Positions 46,951 to 56,082 of a stretch of DNA of 64,000 nucleotides are shown here, one piece after another. The stretch covers positions 682,001-746,000 of the forward strand of contig NZ_CP031417.1 in the NCBI RefSeq assembly GCF_003367395.1, written 5' to 3'. A model generated the notes under the pieces. The model was not told where the DNA came from and did not search any database. It was given only the letters and a program-made list of their open reading frames with translations. A program made the position numbers and the translations under genes. Source of the stretch: Pseudolabrys taiwanensis. GTDB lineage: Bacteria > Pseudomonadota > Alphaproteobacteria > Rhizobiales > Xanthobacteraceae. Position 1 is the stretch's first letter. Each line of letters begins with the position of its first letter.

Positions 46951-47721
46951 ATGACGGACAATAGAATTGTCTTGATTAATCGCGAGGGGAAAAAGCTCAC
47001 TTACGAGTATGGGGCGGACGTAATTTACTTGGATATGCAACGGGTGACGCTGCGTCATGCCTCACAAAAGCAGGCCATTTGGCTGCTATTGCAATCCCTT
47101 GGCCGCGTTGTAACTCACGCTGAGATCGTTGCTATTCTTGACAAGTCTGGTCAGGGCAATAAGAACGACGCTCCCAATTCGAGGTCTGGTAAATTCATCG
47201 CCCAACTTCGCGCAGAGTTGAAACATAGCCACGATCTTCATGGCCTTATCAAGAATGTGCGAAGCGCTGGCTATATTGTTGGCGAGGGCTGGACAAGGCC
47301 GCCATCGGAAATTCGGATTCAGAAGTCACACGAGTTTCTGGATATGCTTGACAACGTAGTCTCGGACTGCATCCGTCATGCTAACGATATGCCATTGATT
47401 ACCTGTCAAAATGGACTTCAATATATAGCCTTCAAAATTGATTTCTCGCTTCAGAAATTCAAGATTCTAAATTCCATGTTGTGGGATATCATACGTATAC
47501 TCTCATCAACAACCGCAAAACCTAGCGACTTGATCGAGATAAAGGCCTCCTTTCACGACCTTTCTTCATACGTTTTATATTGGCGTATCGGCGACGGGCT
47601 GTCCGAGGAGAAATGGAAGGCAGACTATCGCGATGAAATTCGGACTCAGGCCAGGAAAATTCATCAGCAAGTGGAGGCCATAATGAAAGATATTGAACGC
47701 TCCTCCGACGCGCTTCTATAG
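46951..47721 (+). CDS. OmpR-type winged-helix DNA-binding protein, no receiver
   Basis: A 256-aa protein. Residues 20-108 look like the OmpR/PhoB output domain: LRHASQKQAIWLLLQSLGRV, EIVAILD, SGKFIAQLRAEL and KNVRSAGYIVGEGW. The C-terminal 145 residues are helical and unassigned, with no receiver, kinase or membrane part. GGCGGAGAGC precedes ATG at 46951. AT-rich. It runs toward and ends 32 bases from the AlaX/oxygenase operon, which it might regulate. Confidence 0.65.
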   Translation: MTDNRIVLINREGKKLTYEYGADVIYLDMQRVTLRHASQKQAIWLLLQSLGRVVTHAEIVAILDKSGQGNKNDAPNSRSGKFIAQLRAELKHSHDLHGLIKNVRSAGYIVGEGWTRPPSEIRIQKSHEFLDMLDNVVSDCIRHANDMPLITCQNGLQYIAFKIDFSLQKFKILNSMLWDIIRILSSTTAKPSDLIEIKASFHDLSSYVLYWRIGDGLSEEKWKADYRDEIRTQARKIHQQVEAIMKDIERSSDALL

Positions 47722-47753
47722 CGCGAAGGCCTTCAGGATAGGCCCAATGTCGG

Positions 47754-48485
47754 TTAAAGGGGCTCGGTAAGTACGTAGCTAATGCGCACATTCTCCTTTT
47801 GTTTCTTTGCTTTCGTGATTTTGACCGACCCAAGCCGTTTCAGGTTATCGACGTGGGTGCCGCCGCACGGTAACGATCGATAGGAGCCGACAGTTACAAT
47901 TCGTGACGGCTTGTCCTTGGGGATGAACGGCGCGAGCTGCGGGCGCAGTTGGGAAATTGTTGGAAAGTCGGACAGCGTCGCCGAGACGGCGTGTGTATTG
48001 GCTATATCCGTTGCCATTTGCTGGTTGGAGCCGTTGATAAGGGCGGTAACGTCAACCCCGCGCTCGTTCAAGAACTCGACGTATGGGCCGTCGTTAAAAT
48101 GATAACCCTTAACGGGAATCAAATTCTCGTTCAGGTTTTCAATAACGTGGCTAACGAGGTGACCTGCAGTATGAAGCCGAGCATTCAGTTCTCTTTGTTG
48201 CTGGTCTACGGACAGAGCTCCTAGCTGGCCAATATATTTTTGGTTGAAATATGTGTCTGGAATATAGTGTCGCACGCGCCCATCATGAAACCCGACAAAA
48301 GAAACCGGCACATCGTCGCCGGATATCCTAATGAAACCCTTGTCGGCAGGCTGCCCGCCACCTTGCGGATAGAAAATTGTTTGATCAAGAATGAGGTATC
48401 CTCCTTTTTCATCTCGGCCAAGCTCTTGAACCGTCCCCGTGTCTTCGAAAGTGTAAGTATCATCCAGATATGAGAGTTTTGTCAT
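47754..48485 (-). CDS. AlaX-like tRNA-editing domain protein 1
   Basis: A 243-aa stand-alone alanyl-tRNA-synthetase-type editing protein, which removes wrong amino acids from tRNA. The zinc motifs are intact: RLHTAGHLVSH (His105, His109) and LPCGGTHVDN (Cys207, His211). The N-terminal FYPQGGGQPADKG is the conserved Gly loop of the AlaX barrel. GGAG precedes the ATG. It is the last gene of a tight operon with a second AlaX-like protein and a dioxygenase. AT-rich. The tRNA it edits is unknown. Confidence 0.85.
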   Translation of the reverse strand: MTKLSYLDDTYTFEDTGTVQELGRDEKGGYLILDQTIFYPQGGGQPADKGFIRISGDDVPVSFVGFHDGRVRHYIPDTYFNQKYIGQLGALSVDQQQRELNARLHTAGHLVSHVIENLNENLIPVKGYHFNDGPYVEFLNERGVDVTALINGSNQQMATDIANTHAVSATLSDFPTISQLRPQLAPFIPKDKPSRIVTVGSYRSLPCGGTHVDNLKRLGSVKITKAKKQKENVRISYVLTEPL

Positions 48486-48497
48486 TGCTCCATCCTT

Positions 48498-49145
48498 TCA
48501 TGTGCGGTTGTATGTGACATAGTACAGGCGGAGGCGTTCGCCGTCATATTCGTGCCTAATGACGTCAATCTTTTCGAGTTCGCCTGTGGTATCTACGTGC
48601 GTGCCATTGCATGGGATGGCTTCTAAGCCGCCAAAGCGAACGTAACGAGTGCCGCTTTCGAGTCCGATATCCACTATGAGATTCTGTTCGATGAAGTGTT
48701 GCAACAGGTCGTTCAACTCTTTGATATGGCCCTCTTTTATTTGATTGGCCGAGTGTAACGTGAGGGCGGCCTGATCTGGATAGTGTTGGCCAAATAACAC
48801 AGTGCAACGTTGATCTATTTGCCTCATCGCTGATGCAATCAGATGTCCAGCAGAATGATATGCTGACTGAAGGTGTCTCCAGTCCTGATCAAGTTGCAGC
48901 GTGATTTCGGCGCCGACCTCCAAGCCGTTGGAAGAGTTAACGTAGTGGCTAATTTCTCCGCCGTCGAAGGCAACCGCCAAGACTTGCGCCGATCCAATAC
49001 AGCCGCGATCTGCACGTTGGCTTCCGGTCGTTGGATGAAAGATAGTGCGATCGAGGTGCACAATTGGAACGTCTGCCTCGATCATCCCCACAATGCGCGC
49101 CGGCATCGAAATCGCGTTGTCGAACAGAAACATCAAATTCGTCAC
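48498..49145 (-). CDS. AlaX-like tRNA-editing domain protein 2
   Basis: A 215-aa relative of the downstream protein with the same zinc ligands: YHSAGHLIAS (His97, His101) and IPCNGTHVDT (Cys179, His183). The Gly loop is changed to FHPTTGSQRADRG, so the substrate pocket may differ. The start is GTG at 49145, six bases after the oxygenase stop, and the gene ends 12 bases before AlaX-like 1. The two copies are diverged, so this is not a recent duplication. Confidence 0.83.
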   Translation of the reverse strand: MTNLMFLFDNAISMPARIVGMIEADVPIVHLDRTIFHPTTGSQRADRGCIGSAQVLAVAFDGGEISHYVNSSNGLEVGAEITLQLDQDWRHLQSAYHSAGHLIASAMRQIDQRCTVLFGQHYPDQAALTLHSANQIKEGHIKELNDLLQHFIEQNLIVDIGLESGTRYVRFGGLEAIPCNGTHVDTTGELEKIDVIRHEYDGERLRLYYVTYNRT

Positions 49146-49151
49146 AGTAAT

Positions 49152-49931
49152 CTAGCTCCAAAGCATGAGGGGAGACTGGTCATTGCGGTATCCAATAAAG
49201 CAGGACCAGGTCACGCGTTGGCCCCTTTGGATGATTTCGACCGCATGGACTTTGGTTGCATTGAACAGGATTAGTTCGCCTACACGTGGCTGAAGCGTTG
49301 CCGTGGGTACCGGCAGTTCTTCACGCCGCAATCCATAGCTGTCCTTGATTCTGCGGCGGTCGTATTCCTGTTGGTCGTAGGAGATGTCCCAGAGTGTCAG
49401 GGAGCCGCCGGCCTCAGGCATGGTGAGGTAGACATTCATGGCCACTTGGGACGTTATCTCGCGTGCTTCTGGCTGGGTCGGAGCGTCCCAAGCTAAGATG
49501 TCTTGGTGCGGCTCTGCATAGCTGCCTTCGGCGAATGTGCGCGCCAAGCCCGCGAACATTTTTGTGCCGTTCATCGTCCCTAGCTGTGCGCCCGCGGGCC
49601 ATAGCTCTTCCATCTCAAGCCTTATGCGATCAATTGGAGTCAGATGCGGATGGAGTCCGGCGCGCAACTCTCTGATCCACTTAATTGAGTTTTTCTTGTA
49701 TCGACGTGCGGCGTCGTCACTTGCCTGAGTTTCGAAAAATGACTGGCCGATGCGACCGATTGCGGGGGCGTTTTCGTACGTCCCGTGTAGGTCACTTTTC
49801 AGCAGTGCCCGCGAAATTGCAGCGGCGGCATCTGGCGAATAGAAATCTGGAATCCGGATGGCTGTAAGTGTGCCATTGAAGAGTTCGCTAAGGTCGCCTC
49901 GCGTTACTTCATTTCTTTCGACGACTAACAT
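49152..49931 (-). CDS. 2-oxoglutarate/Fe(II)-dependent oxygenase
   Basis: A 259-aa double-stranded beta-helix dioxygenase. The iron triad is His142-x-Asp144 in AEPHQDILAWDA and His229 in NATKVHAVEII, and Arg239 in GQRVTWS would bind 2-oxoglutarate. The N-terminal IRIPDFYSPDAAAAIS resembles oxygenases acting on free or carrier-bound amino acids. It is the first gene of the operon with two AlaX-like proteins. AGGAACG precedes the ATG. The substrate is unknown, and hydroxylation of an amino acid is inferred from context only. Confidence 0.8.
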   Translation of the reverse strand: MLVVERNEVTRGDLSELFNGTLTAIRIPDFYSPDAAAAISRALLKSDLHGTYENAPAIGRIGQSFFETQASDDAARRYKKNSIKWIRELRAGLHPHLTPIDRIRLEMEELWPAGAQLGTMNGTKMFAGLARTFAEGSYAEPHQDILAWDAPTQPEAREITSQVAMNVYLTMPEAGGSLTLWDISYDQQEYDRRRIKDSYGLRREELPVPTATLQPRVGELILFNATKVHAVEIIQRGQRVTWSCFIGYRNDQSPLMLWS

Positions 49932-50088
49932 AGGGGCGTTCCTTTTCTAGGTCAGCGACCGTTAGCCAGTGGTGTGAAAGTAGCCGTTCCAGGCGCGAAG
50001 TCGATCTCTGAAGATTCTAAGAAAAAGGGAAAAATCGCGGAAAATGAACTCCGGGCAGATACGCGGTGTCTGATTCAGTGCACTAACA

Positions 50089-50114
50089 GCGCACTTATAC
50101 ATTTGCTTCGCAAA
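50089..50114 (-). other. oriT/nic site candidate 1 (IncQ-like)
   Basis: On the minus strand a TTTGC/GCAAA hairpin (50114-50102) is followed, three bases on, by ATAAGTGCGC (50098-50089). MOBQ (IncQ-type) nic regions have this order: inverted repeat, then a core close to TAAGTGCGC. It lies 60 bases before relaxase 1. The same core occurs before relaxase 2. The surrounding 49932-50173 has no gene. Confidence 0.6.
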
Positions 50115-50173
50115 CATAGGTACGACAAATCAAAGAGATAGACAGCGAGAGCAAGTCGGCCTAATGGCGGCCG

Positions 50174-51433
50174 ATGGCCTCGTACCATTTGAGCGCGCAA
50201 GTCATTCAGCGCAGCAAGGGTAAGTCGGCGATTGCCGCTGCGGCCTACAGGTCCGGATCGCGTTTGTATGATGAAGCCGGTAAGTGCCATCACGATTTCA
50301 GCCGGCGGCGCGGTGTTGTTTCCAGTGAGATATTGCTTCCTGCGGGCGCTCCAGAATCTTTGCGCGATCGGCAGACCCTTTGGAATCTTGCTGCCCGCAT
50401 GGAGCGCCGCGACGATGCGCAGCTCGCCCGTGAGATCAATTTAGCCCTTCCGCATGAGCTGGATGTCGTCCAGCGTCGCGAAACACTCCTTAAATTCGTC
50501 CACGAGGCTTTCGTGGACCGGGGCATGGTCGCTGATGTCGCGATCCATGCGCCCGTTGTCGAGAAAGGTGACGACCCGCGCAACCACCATGCGCACATCA
50601 TGCTGACGCTCAGGCGGGCAACCAAGGACGGCCTGCATCGGGTCAAGACGCGGGAGTGGAATAGCGCCGAGCTATTGAAGCATTGGCGGGCGTTATGGAG
50701 CCTGCATGCCAACCGCGCGCTGGAACGCGCGGGCCTCCTGGCGCGGCTCGACCACCGCACGCTTGTGGTCCAGCGCCAGGAAGCGTTAAGGCGACGGGAT
50801 TGGGCCTCGGCGGCTTTGTTGAACCGTCGGCCACAGGTGCACATCGGCCCGAAAGCCAGGAAGATTGTTGAGCGGCGTCTGGTCCCGCGAAGCGTTGTGC
50901 GCGAGCGGGGGCCTTGGCGGCGCCGTGATGGTGAGGCGAGGCCGGTGCGGCGGATGGTGCGTTATCCCGCGATCGATAAGGGCTCGCGGGTTGCCCATGG
51001 CGTGAAGGTCGCGCGGCAACGGTCGCTGTCGATGTTTGAAGGGGTGCGGCGCTGGCAGGCGAGGTCGGCGCGGCTGCGCCTGCGCAAAGAGAGAATGACG
51101 CGGCTGGAGTCTGTCTTGCTGGTCAACTTCCGCCGCCTGCATGAGGGCGTCGATTATCGCTGGCTTGAGCGGAAGGAGAGACCGCACTCGTTGCAGGTCC
51201 AAGTGGAGGACGCGGCGCGCAGGTTGGCGCATGTCAAGCGAAGGCGGGGACAGCTTGATGTCCTGATGGCCGAGGTGGACCGCACCCTCGCGCGGTTGCT
51301 TCTTAGTCAGTCGGCGGCGCGTAGGACGCCCCTTCTCCTTCAGTCGAACAACCCCCGAGGGCATAAGCGGGCGGGGCGGATGCGGGCCAGGTATCCCATC
51401 GCCCCTTCCACCTCCGTTCCCGGTAGTGCCTGA
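50174..51433 (+). CDS. MobA/MobL-family relaxase 1
   Basis: A 419-aa MOBQ relaxase, which nicks oriT and pilots DNA. The N-terminus MASYHLSAQVIQRSKGKSAI with AYRSG is the family start, and the metal-binding HxH motif is RNHHAHIMLTLR (His139, His141). The C-terminal half is basic and helical, without primase or helicase parts, so it is a short relaxase. ATG at 50174; its last 131 bases overlap the convergent coupling-protein gene. Confidence 0.88.
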   Translation: MASYHLSAQVIQRSKGKSAIAAAAYRSGSRLYDEAGKCHHDFSRRRGVVSSEILLPAGAPESLRDRQTLWNLAARMERRDDAQLAREINLALPHELDVVQRRETLLKFVHEAFVDRGMVADVAIHAPVVEKGDDPRNHHAHIMLTLRRATKDGLHRVKTREWNSAELLKHWRALWSLHANRALERAGLLARLDHRTLVVQRQEALRRRDWASAALLNRRPQVHIGPKARKIVERRLVPRSVVRERGPWRRRDGEARPVRRMVRYPAIDKGSRVAHGVKVARQRSLSMFEGVRRWQARSARLRLRKERMTRLESVLLVNFRRLHEGVDYRWLERKERPHSLQVQVEDAARRLAHVKRRRGQLDVLMAEVDRTLARLLLSQSAARRTPLLLQSNNPRGHKRAGRMRARYPIAPSTSVPGSA

Positions 51434-52838
51434 CCTTGCGCGCGAGCAGCGGCGGGAGTCCGGTGAGCAGGACCAGGCAGCGATGCAGTGGCAGGCGCCG
51501 CACTTCGCTGGGGTCCATCAGGTAGCGCCGCGTCTCGGTACGGCTCTCGCGGTCGTTGGTGTCTTCGGATCTGGACAGCACCGTGGTCATGCCGATGCTG
51601 TCGGCGAGTTCGCGCGCGGTGTCGTTGTCGTTGACGTTGAACGCCACCTGGCAGCCCGAGGCCGCCATGAAGGTGCGTGCGCCGTGTTCGCCGTAGATGC
51701 GCTTGAGCTGGCCGAGGTCCTGGAAGACCAGCAGCGTTTGCGCGTAGGCCCGGAGATAACCCAGACCGCTGGCCAGCGCTTCGAGGTAGCCGAGGGCGGG
51801 GCACTCGTCGATCAGCAGCAGCGGCTTGTGTTTGCGGTTCGGATACTCCTTGCCGCGCACGGCGGCGGCGAGCGCGCAGCCCATCATCATGCGCAGGAAC
51901 GGCCGGTACACCGTGAGCTTGTCCTCGGGCACGCAGATGAACACCGTCTTGGTGCGCGCGTGGATGTTGAGGAAACTGAAATCCGACGCCGAGGTGAGCA
52001 TGCCGCCGATGCGGTCCTTGGACCAGAACGCGAGGCACTTGGCGGCGTTCTTGATGATTGAGGTCATTTCCAGTGAGCCGAGGCTGGCGAGCGTGATCCG
52101 GCCTTCCTCCGCCACGGAGGGGATGGAGCTTTCCGCCATGGCGGTGAACAGGCCTGTCAGGGCTTCGCCCTCGGCCGCGATCAGCTCGCGCAGGGTGGCG
52201 AGCGTGCGCCCGGGTTTGGGGTAGGCGTTGATGAGGTGGCGGATGAGCGCGGTGATGAGCTGCTTGGCGCTGGAGTCCCAATGGGCCTCGCTACTCTCCG
52301 AGATCACCAGCAGGTCGGCGATCATCGCCGCGTCGTCCGCCTCGTGGTGCGTGCCGGTGCGGATCATGTCCAACGGGTTAAGGCGATGCGAGGTGGCCGG
52401 GTTGAGCGCGTCAAGCCGCCAGACCGGGCCGAGCGTTGAGCGCCAGCGGCCGGCGACGGCAAGGCACTCGCCCTTGGGGTCGGTGCAAACGATGGCGCGG
52501 GGTGAGTTATCGAGCAGCGCCGGCAGCACCAGGCCCGAGGTCTTGCCCGAGCCCATCGGCGCATAGACCAGCACCGCGCCGTCGCCGCGATAGCGGATGA
52601 ACCCGAGCCAGGCCTTGGCGACGATGATGCCTTGCCGCGAGCCCCAGGTGCGAGCGCGGAGCATGCGGAGCCAGGAAGCCCAGCGCGCGCTGCCGTGGCT
52701 GGTGCGGCGCCGGCAAAGCCGGATGAGCATACGCACCAGCCGGCGGGCGAGCGCGAACAGACGGCGGGCCGCCCACCAGGTAACTTCCAACACGAACACC
52801 GCGACAGGCTTCCGGTTGACGCATGGCGCGTCAAACAA
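51303..52838 (-). CDS. VirD4/TraG-type coupling ATPase 1
   Basis: A 511-aa type IV coupling protein. Walker A is LVYAPMGSGKTSGLVLPALL (residues 90-109), and Walker B LLLIDECPALGYLEAL follows in the second half. LLTGLPPLLARKVRHYRERR is the TraG C-terminal pattern. The N-terminal membrane anchor is weak (one hydrophobic stretch at residues 12-32). The start is TTG at 52838, 35 bases after coupling ATPase 2 on the same strand. Its 3' end overlaps relaxase 1. Confidence 0.85.
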   Translation of the reverse strand: MFDAPCVNRKPVAVFVLEVTWWAARRLFALARRLVRMLIRLCRRRTSHGSARWASWLRMLRARTWGSRQGIIVAKAWLGFIRYRGDGAVLVYAPMGSGKTSGLVLPALLDNSPRAIVCTDPKGECLAVAGRWRSTLGPVWRLDALNPATSHRLNPLDMIRTGTHHEADDAAMIADLLVISESSEAHWDSSAKQLITALIRHLINAYPKPGRTLATLRELIAAEGEALTGLFTAMAESSIPSVAEEGRITLASLGSLEMTSIIKNAAKCLAFWSKDRIGGMLTSASDFSFLNIHARTKTVFICVPEDKLTVYRPFLRMMMGCALAAAVRGKEYPNRKHKPLLLIDECPALGYLEALASGLGYLRAYAQTLLVFQDLGQLKRIYGEHGARTFMAASGCQVAFNVNDNDTARELADSIGMTTVLSRSEDTNDRESRTETRRYLMDPSEVRRLPLHRCLVLLTGLPPLLARKVRHYRERRWKGRWDTWPASAPPAYALGGCSTEGEGASYAPPTD

Positions 52839-52873
52839 TCTGCCTGTCGCGGCGGCGATAAGCGGCCGGAAGG

Positions 52874-54853
52874 CTACTCGGCGGCGATCAGCCCGCGTTC
52901 AAATGCCATACGTCTGACAAGCTTGGCCGGCGGCTTGCCGCGCTGGAATACGATTACCTTGTCCGAGAACTCCGGGCCTTTGAGTTCGGCGGCCTTGGCG
53001 AGCGGCTTCTTTCTGCCGTCGATCAGGCCGTTGCGTTCGCCAAGGTAGCGCGACAGCTCCTCCGCCGTATCGTCGTCGGGGTCCATGTAGCAGCGGATCG
53101 CGCAGTTGCCGAGGATGCCCTCGGCATTGCGGTAGGCGGACTTCAACTGCCCGTAGTTCTGGCAGAACATCCAGAAGCGCACGCCGTGGCCACGGGCGTA
53201 GTCCAGTCCCTCCTCGATCACGTCCATGCGGCCCAGCCGCGGGAATTCGTCCAGGAAGAACGTGACCAGCGGCACGTCCGCTTCCGCTTCGGTCCTGCAC
53301 AGGGCCATGATGGTCTGGCCGAGGATGACCCGCAAGACCGGCGCATACTTCTTGAGGTCTTCGAGTTTGACGCAAAGATACAATGTCGCGTTTTGCTGGC
53401 GCAGCATGTCCGCGTGCCAGTCGCTGTGCCGGGTGATGCGCGCGAGTGTCGGCGACTGCCAGCATTCGAGGTGGTTGCGCGCGCTGTCGAGGATCGCCTC
53501 CCTTTGCTTGCGCGGCATCGAACGGAGGGCGTTGGACTGCCGCCGCAGCATCGGCACCCCGGAATCCCTCAGGGACGAGAGCCAGTTCTCGAACTCCTCG
53601 TCGCTCAGGTACAGCCGGTCGATGACCGCGCCCATGTTCCGCAGTTCGGGTGGTTCGTGCAGCGCGACATCGAGCAGCGCGGTGGTGAGCAGATCCCGGC
53701 CCCGGTTCTCGAAATAAGCATCCGAGTTGATCGGGACGATAAGCAGATCGGCGAGCTTGCGGGCGTCGTCCCAGGCATCGTCGCCGGGCTGGATGCCGTC
53801 CAGCGGGTTATAGTGGTTCGTCACGTTCGGCAGGCCCGGCGCAAACGCGAAGATGCTGCCGACGTTCTCCTTGCGCCAGCGGGCCGTCTTCTTGAACGCC
53901 TCGGTCTTGATATCGAGCACGACGGCCGGACCGCGCATGGACAGCAGGTTCGGGATCACGTGGGCCTGGCTCTTGCCGGCGCCCGGCGGGGCGATGGTGA
54001 TCAGGCTTTCACGGCGGTCGTACTCGAAGCGCCGCTCGGTGCCCTCGAAGGCGCCCAGGGACAGCGCGTAGGGTGAGGACGAACGCGGCGCTTCCGACGG
54101 TGACAGCCATCGGCTGCCGGCGAAGAGGTACTTCTCGAGGATATGCCGGTCCGTGTCGTCCAGGGGCGACTCTTCGTCCAAAGCCGCGCGAAGGACTTCC
54201 TGGACGTGCTCATGCGCTGTGCCGGCGTCGCCGAAGTTGCTGCTCATGAAAATGCGCAAGCCACCATCCAGGGCGGACCGGTCCCTCGCCGAATGGTTCT
54301 TCGCGTAGCTCACTATGCACCGGCCGCCGTTCCAGACGATGGGCGCCTGGATGCGGCGCAGGCGCGTCCGGTCGATCATGCCGAGGACGTGCAGGATGTC
54401 CGCCAGCCGGAGAATGGCGCGGTCGGCGTCGTCGAGGTCCCGCAGGGTCTTGCGCAGGACGGCACCTTCGATTGCCCTGGCGGCCAGGTGCCGATGGACC
54501 GTGGCGTTAAAGGCGTTGCCGACAGCCAGGCCGACGTTGACCCCCTTCACCGGGATGGCCACATGCACCTGGCCCTTCTGGGTCTTGTCCTGGACCGCGT
54601 GCTTGGCCTCGCCGAAGTCCCGCCAGGCGACATCGCATTCGGCGATCGCGACCTCCAACGCGTTCAGCTCGTTGTCATGGAAGGCGTCGACGGCCGCGAG
54701 AAGTTCCGCCTTCGGGGGCCCGGCTTTCTCTTCGGGCGGGACCTCTGGCGGCAGCTGTGCCGGCGGGGGCGCAAACTGCCGGAGGAGCAAAAGCACCACC
54801 AGCAGCGCGCCAACGACGAGAACGACCACGAACTCCTGCGGAATGTCCTGCAT
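52874..54853 (-). CDS. VirD4/TraG-type coupling ATPase 2
   Basis: A 659-aa coupling protein with a clear N-terminal anchor (FVVVLVVGALLVVLLLLRQF), a long unassigned region, Walker A TIAPPGAGKSQAHVIPNLLS near residue 305, and Walker B LVTFFLDEFPRLGRMDVIEE. It differs strongly from ATPase 1, so the tandem pair is not a recent duplication. ATG at 54853 follows GGGGGCTGTA. Divergent from relaxase 2. Confidence 0.85.
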   Translation of the reverse strand: MQDIPQEFVVVLVVGALLVVLLLLRQFAPPPAQLPPEVPPEEKAGPPKAELLAAVDAFHDNELNALEVAIAECDVAWRDFGEAKHAVQDKTQKGQVHVAIPVKGVNVGLAVGNAFNATVHRHLAARAIEGAVLRKTLRDLDDADRAILRLADILHVLGMIDRTRLRRIQAPIVWNGGRCIVSYAKNHSARDRSALDGGLRIFMSSNFGDAGTAHEHVQEVLRAALDEESPLDDTDRHILEKYLFAGSRWLSPSEAPRSSSPYALSLGAFEGTERRFEYDRRESLITIAPPGAGKSQAHVIPNLLSMRGPAVVLDIKTEAFKKTARWRKENVGSIFAFAPGLPNVTNHYNPLDGIQPGDDAWDDARKLADLLIVPINSDAYFENRGRDLLTTALLDVALHEPPELRNMGAVIDRLYLSDEEFENWLSSLRDSGVPMLRRQSNALRSMPRKQREAILDSARNHLECWQSPTLARITRHSDWHADMLRQQNATLYLCVKLEDLKKYAPVLRVILGQTIMALCRTEAEADVPLVTFFLDEFPRLGRMDVIEEGLDYARGHGVRFWMFCQNYGQLKSAYRNAEGILGNCAIRCYMDPDDDTAEELSRYLGERNGLIDGRKKPLAKAAELKGPEFSDKVIVFQRGKPPAKLVRRMAFERGLIAAE

Positions 54854-55065
54854 TACAGCCCCCAAACGCATTACAACCGGCGGGGGTATCTTCGTGTTGG
54901 GGCAAGCATGGCGTCAAGCACCCTGGCGCGCCCTTGGGCTCACCCCGTGCCTTGCGGAGGGGTGGCCACGCGGTCGCGCGCGGCGGCGCAGGCAGCGGCC
55001 GGCCGGGTTACGCGTCCCGCTTTGAACCCAGCCGAGACGCTGCTAACCTGTCGCCGCCGGTGAGA

Positions 55066-55094
55066 GCGCACTTATGGGTTTTCACGGAAAACCC
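55066..55094 (-). other. oriT/nic site candidate 2 (IncQ-like)
   Basis: On the minus strand a perfect 8-bp hairpin GGGTTTTC/GAAAACCC with 3-base loop (55094-55076) is directly followed by ATAAGTGCGC (55075-55066). The core is identical to that of candidate 1 and the layout matches IncQ-type nic regions. It is 29 bases before relaxase 2. The 54854-55122 gap holds nothing else. Confidence 0.65.
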
Positions 55095-55122
55095 CGACCG
55101 TGCCGTTGCGTGAGTTCGTGTC

Positions 55123-56070
55123 GTGGCGATCTACAGCCTGCACCATTCCGCTATCGGGAAGGCAACGCAGCCGAGGACGAACACGGCGGCCGCACACGTC
55201 CGCTACATCGCCCGCAAGCGTGCATGCACGCGGTTGTTTGGGGCGCGCATGCCGGCGACCAGCGCCAAAGCACAGGCGTGGCTTCGCGAACAGGAGCAAG
55301 CGGACCGGAAGAACGCGCGCATCTGCGACAAGGTGCTGCTGGCTTTGCCGCGTGAGCTGACCGCCGACCAGAATGCCGAACTGGTGCGTGCCTTCGCCGA
55401 GGAGGTGACGCGCGGCCGGGCATCATGGCTCGCGGCGTTCCATGCCAAGGGCAAGGATGCACATAACCCGCACTGCCATCTCGTCATAAGGGACCGCGAT
55501 GTGGAGACCGGCAAGAGGGTCTGCAGCATGAGCGAGCGGGGCTCGACCGACCGGCTTCGCCTGCTCTGGGAACGGCATGCCAACGCGGCACTCGAACGGG
55601 CGGGCCGGGACGACCGGATCGACCGCCGCACGTTGAAGGCCCAGGGCATCAAGCGTCGGCCGACCATCCATGAAGGCCTGAGCGCGCGCGACATGGAGAA
55701 GGACGGCAAGGCCGTTCGATCCAGGGTCCGGACCGTCCGCAACGGCGTGGGAGCAAGGTCCGGGGCGAGGTCGGTGGACTACCGGAAAGTGGACCAGGGT
55801 AGGTCTCGGCCTGGATACAACGACCACCTTCGCGAGACAGAGGCCGATTATTGGGCGGCCATCGATGCCGACCGCATCGCCAGGGACTGGCGGGCCCAGG
55901 ACGAGCAAAGGGCGCGGGAAGTGCCTCCGCCGAGGGATAGGCTGTCGTTCAGCCAGAAGCTCGCATTAAATCGTGCAGCCGAGGTCCGCGATCCTGGATG
56001 GAAGGCCCGCGAACGCCAGAAGACGCTGGCGCGGTGGAAGCGCGAACAGGAGCGCGACCGCGAGCGGTGA
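55123..56070 (+). CDS. MobA/MobL-family relaxase 2
   Basis: A 315-aa MOBQ relaxase. It starts at GTG 55123 (MAIYSLHHSAIGKATQPRTN), with AAAHVRYIAR and HxH in AHNPHCHLVIRDRD (His117, His119). It differs from relaxase 1 in length and sequence. The C-terminus is highly charged (RQKTLARWKREQERDRER). It is divergent from coupling ATPase 2 with a nic-like site between. Confidence 0.87.
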   Translation: MAIYSLHHSAIGKATQPRTNTAAAHVRYIARKRACTRLFGARMPATSAKAQAWLREQEQADRKNARICDKVLLALPRELTADQNAELVRAFAEEVTRGRASWLAAFHAKGKDAHNPHCHLVIRDRDVETGKRVCSMSERGSTDRLRLLWERHANAALERAGRDDRIDRRTLKAQGIKRRPTIHEGLSARDMEKDGKAVRSRVRTVRNGVGARSGARSVDYRKVDQGRSRPGYNDHLRETEADYWAAIDADRIARDWRAQDEQRAREVPPPRDRLSFSQKLALNRAAEVRDPGWKARERQKTLARWKREQERDRER

Positions 56071-56082
56071 CGGGCGTCGGCC

